NCBI RefSeq assembly: GCF_016919725.2
Contig: NZ_JAJERH010000042.1
Location: forward strand, 1-34,836
Direction of reading: 5' to 3'
From: Virgibacillus sp. AGTR
GTDB lineage: Bacteria > Bacillota > Bacilli > Bacillales > Amphibacillaceae
DNA length: 34,836 nucleotides
This document shows positions 33,733-34,836 of the stretch, piece after piece. Each line of letters starts with the position of its first letter. Within the stretch, counting starts at the first letter, position 1. Under the pieces are notes generated by a model. It was not told the DNA's origin and made no database searches. It saw nothing but the letters and a program-made list of their open reading frames with translations. Both the position numbers and the translations under genes were made by a program.

Positions 33733-33940
33733 TTAGTCTAGGAAATTTAGCCCAGGGGGATAAATATGGGCATGTTGAGCCACGTCCAGCCTCAGTACCG
33801 AGAAATGGAGGCGACTTCACGAATCGCTCTACGCTAAGTCATCATCGGCTCGCAAGCACACCATGATTCTTTTATCTCCATTGACTCGCCCCAGTTGCTA
33901 CGTTCTAAACGAGCGCTCGCACTTTTGTTCTGTTCCGAGC
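33733..33940 (+). repeat. dispersed repeat, family 1, full copy upstream of cdd
   Basis: Starts TTAGTCTAGGAAATT and ends GCTCGCACTTTTGTTCTGTT, about 200 bases with no gene. It aligns along its whole length with 34543-34740 at roughly 70% identity by eye. Shared blocks include GTTGAGCC, GTCCAG, AAGTCATCAT, TTTATCTCC, TTGACTCGC and TGCTACGTT/CGCTACGTT. ATCATCGG / CCATGAT within it (around 33840-33867) can pair, and the matching stem in the other copy is kept as ATCATTGG / CCGTGAT with a wobble pair. Confidence 0.7.
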
Positions 33941-33943
33941 CTC

Positions 33944-33972
33944 TTTACAATCATTTGATTTTTACTTATAAT
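33944..33972 (+). promoter_or_regulatory. sigma-A promoter of cdd
   Basis: TTTACA (33944-33949), a 17-base spacer, and the consensus TATAAT (33967-33972), beginning directly after the repeat. The leader is about 25 bases. Confidence 0.8.
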
Positions 33973-34004
33973 AACCTTCCATACTGTGGAGAAGGGGATA
34001 AATA

Positions 34005-34412
34005 ATGACTGCTAAATATGAATTAGTGAAAAAAGCCATTCGTATAAGGGATAACGCTTATGTTCCTTATTCCAACTTTCCTGTAGGAGCAGTTTTAAAA
34101 GCAAAATCAGGAAAGCTATATACAGGATGTAATATTGAAAATGCCGCGTATCCAGTGTCGTGTTGCGCTGAGCGTGTCGCCATATTTAAAGCAATCGCTG
34201 AAGGGGAGAAGGAGTTCACGGAAATGGCTGTTGCAGCTGACACAGATCGGCCAGTTCCTCCTTGTGGATCTTGCCGTCAAGTGATGAGTGAATTCTTTAC
34301 AGCAGATATGAAGATTCATTTAACCAACCTAAAAGAGGACACTAAAACAGTTACGATGGAAGAACTTTTACCTTTTTCCTTTCAGCCATCTGATCTAAAT
34401 AAAGAGACGTAA
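34005..34412 (+). CDS. cdd: cytidine deaminase
   Basis: Deaminates cytidine and deoxycytidine to the uridine forms in pyrimidine salvage. The small tetrameric-type enzyme of 135 residues has YVPYSNFPVGAVL near the start, the substrate-binding NIENAAYP, the zinc/catalytic CAE (C54, E56) and PCGSC (C87, C90). ATG 34005 follows GGAGAAGGGG. In B. subtilis cdd lies elsewhere, beside era. Here it is a one-gene transcription unit with its own promoter and terminators, set between two direct copies of a repeat, which hints at relocation or a second copy. The window cannot show whether another cdd exists. Confidence 0.95.
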   Translation: MTAKYELVKKAIRIRDNAYVPYSNFPVGAVLKAKSGKLYTGCNIENAAYPVSCCAERVAIFKAIAEGEKEFTEMAVAADTDRPVPPCGSCRQVMSEFFTADMKIHLTNLKEDTKTVTMEELLPFSFQPSDLNKET

Positions 34413-34433
34413 AGGGCGAGGGTTTGCCTTTTT
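34411..34433 (+). terminator. weak terminator directly after cdd
   Basis: AAAGGGC (34411-34417) and GCCTTTTT (34426-34433) form a short imperfect stem ending in T residues. A stronger hairpin follows at 34497. Confidence 0.4.
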
Positions 34434-34496
34434 AGAGAACCTCATTGAAAACGTAGATTATTGATAATATTTGCTCTATTTCTTTGTTCATAAAAA

Positions 34497-34541
34497 GGGC
34501 TGCTCAAAGTCGTTTAGACTTATGAGGCAGCTCCATTTTTT
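34497..34541 (+). terminator. strong terminator downstream of cdd
   Basis: GGGCTGCTCA-AAGTC (34497-34511) pairs with GACTT-ATGAGGCAGCTCC (34517-34534), allowing small bulges, with a five-base loop and ATTTTTTG after it. It lies immediately before the downstream family 1 repeat. Confidence 0.8.
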
Positions 34542-34542
34542 G

Positions 34543-34740
34543 TAGTCTAGGAAATTATAAAAATTGAGCATGAGGATAGACGTGTTGAGCCGTGTCCAGT
34601 CCCAGCGTCCAGAAACTAGGCTACTTCATGAATTGCTCTATGATAAGTCATCATTGGCACGCAAGCTCACCGTGATTCCTTTATCTCCGTTGACTCGCTC
34701 CAGTCGCTACGTTTCTAATCGGACATTTGCGCTTTTGTTC
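34543..34740 (+). repeat. dispersed repeat, family 1, full copy downstream of cdd
   Basis: Starts TAGTCTAGGAAATTATAAA and ends GCGCTTTTGTTC. It is in the same orientation as the copy at 33733-33940. It contains GTTGAGCC, GTCCAG, CAGCGTCCAGAA (as in the fragment at 13715), AAGTCATCAT, TTTATCTCC and TTGACTCGC. It is followed without a gap by the family 2 repeat. Confidence 0.7.
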
Positions 34741-34836
34741 TAAGTTAAGAAAGTATAAAATCAGTGCAATGACTGCGTTAAGCGAAGTAGTTATTTTGAA
34801 ATGTTTGATGTATATTGGCAATGCTCCGACTAATTA
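34741..34836 (+). repeat. dispersed repeat, family 2, copy cut by the window end
   Basis: Matches 6312-6407 over 96 bases with one difference (G at 34784 against C at 6355). The first copy continues with an inverted-repeat core of about 110 bases; here the window stops at its left arm GACTAATTA. Confidence 0.85.

Noticed and set aside
33733-34836. CRISPR array or insertion sequence at the right end
   Set aside because: The repeats are about 200 bases, diverged, and separated by a gene; there are no regular spacers and no transposase.

Overview
The window looks like core chromosome of a low-GC, endospore-forming member of the Bacillaceae, probably an Oceanobacillus/Virgibacillus-like halotolerant genus. 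This rests on AT-rich coding sequence, strong AGGAGG-type ribosome binding sites, frequent TTG and GTG starts, and a gene order that follows the Bacillus subtilis aroC-to-yppE chromosome segment almost gene for gene. A minor spore-protein gene (sspM-like) and sporulation-region genes point the same way. The genus is an inference. No phage, transposase, CRISPR array, rRNA or tRNA is visible.

Layout. (1) 108-6245: one tightly packed aromatic amino acid operon, aroC-aroB-aroH-hisC-tyrA-aroA, closed by a terminator. The trp operon that separates aroH from hisC in B. subtilis is absent. (2) 6311-7266: about 1 kb without a gene, holding two divergent, oppositely oriented copies of a structured dispersed repeat and a long palindrome. 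(3) 7267-11836: ypiA (TPR protein), ypiB and ypiF, then the qcrABC menaquinol:cytochrome c oxidoreductase operon with its own promoter and terminator. (4) 11947-14761: ypjA, a shrunken ypjB-like gene, a YugP-type membrane metalloprotease, and a YitT-family gene on the minus strand. (5) 14956-19860: a metabolic and RNA-processing operon, mazG-like ypjD (apparently starting at ATT), dapB, mgsA, bshA, cca, birA. bshB1 and panBCD, present here in B. subtilis, are missing. (6) 19972-27810: dinG; ypmA-ypmB-aspB-asnS; dnaD-nth. (7) 28104-31517, minus strand: the recU-ponA operon. (8) 31638-33687: yppC, a 43-codon ORF, an sspM-like gene on the minus strand, a 71-residue unknown, and yppE. (9) 33733-34836: a cytidine deaminase gene with its own consensus promoter and terminators, bracketed by two direct copies of a second repeat family. 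The window then ends inside a near-identical copy of the repeat first seen at 6312.

How the genes work together. AroB, AroA and AroC carry carbon to chorismate; AroH, TyrA and HisC take it to tyrosine, with HisC shared with histidine and phenylalanine synthesis. QcrABC is the bc-type respiratory complex. DapB feeds lysine and peptidoglycan precursors, which PonA polymerises. BshA begins bacillithiol synthesis. DinG, DnaD, Nth and RecU serve DNA replication and repair.

The genes themselves are ordinary conserved core genes. The unusual content lies in the intergenic repeats, a probable non-canonical start codon, a gutted ypjB, very small genes, and lineage-specific gene losses. I did not find a convincing new multi-gene system.
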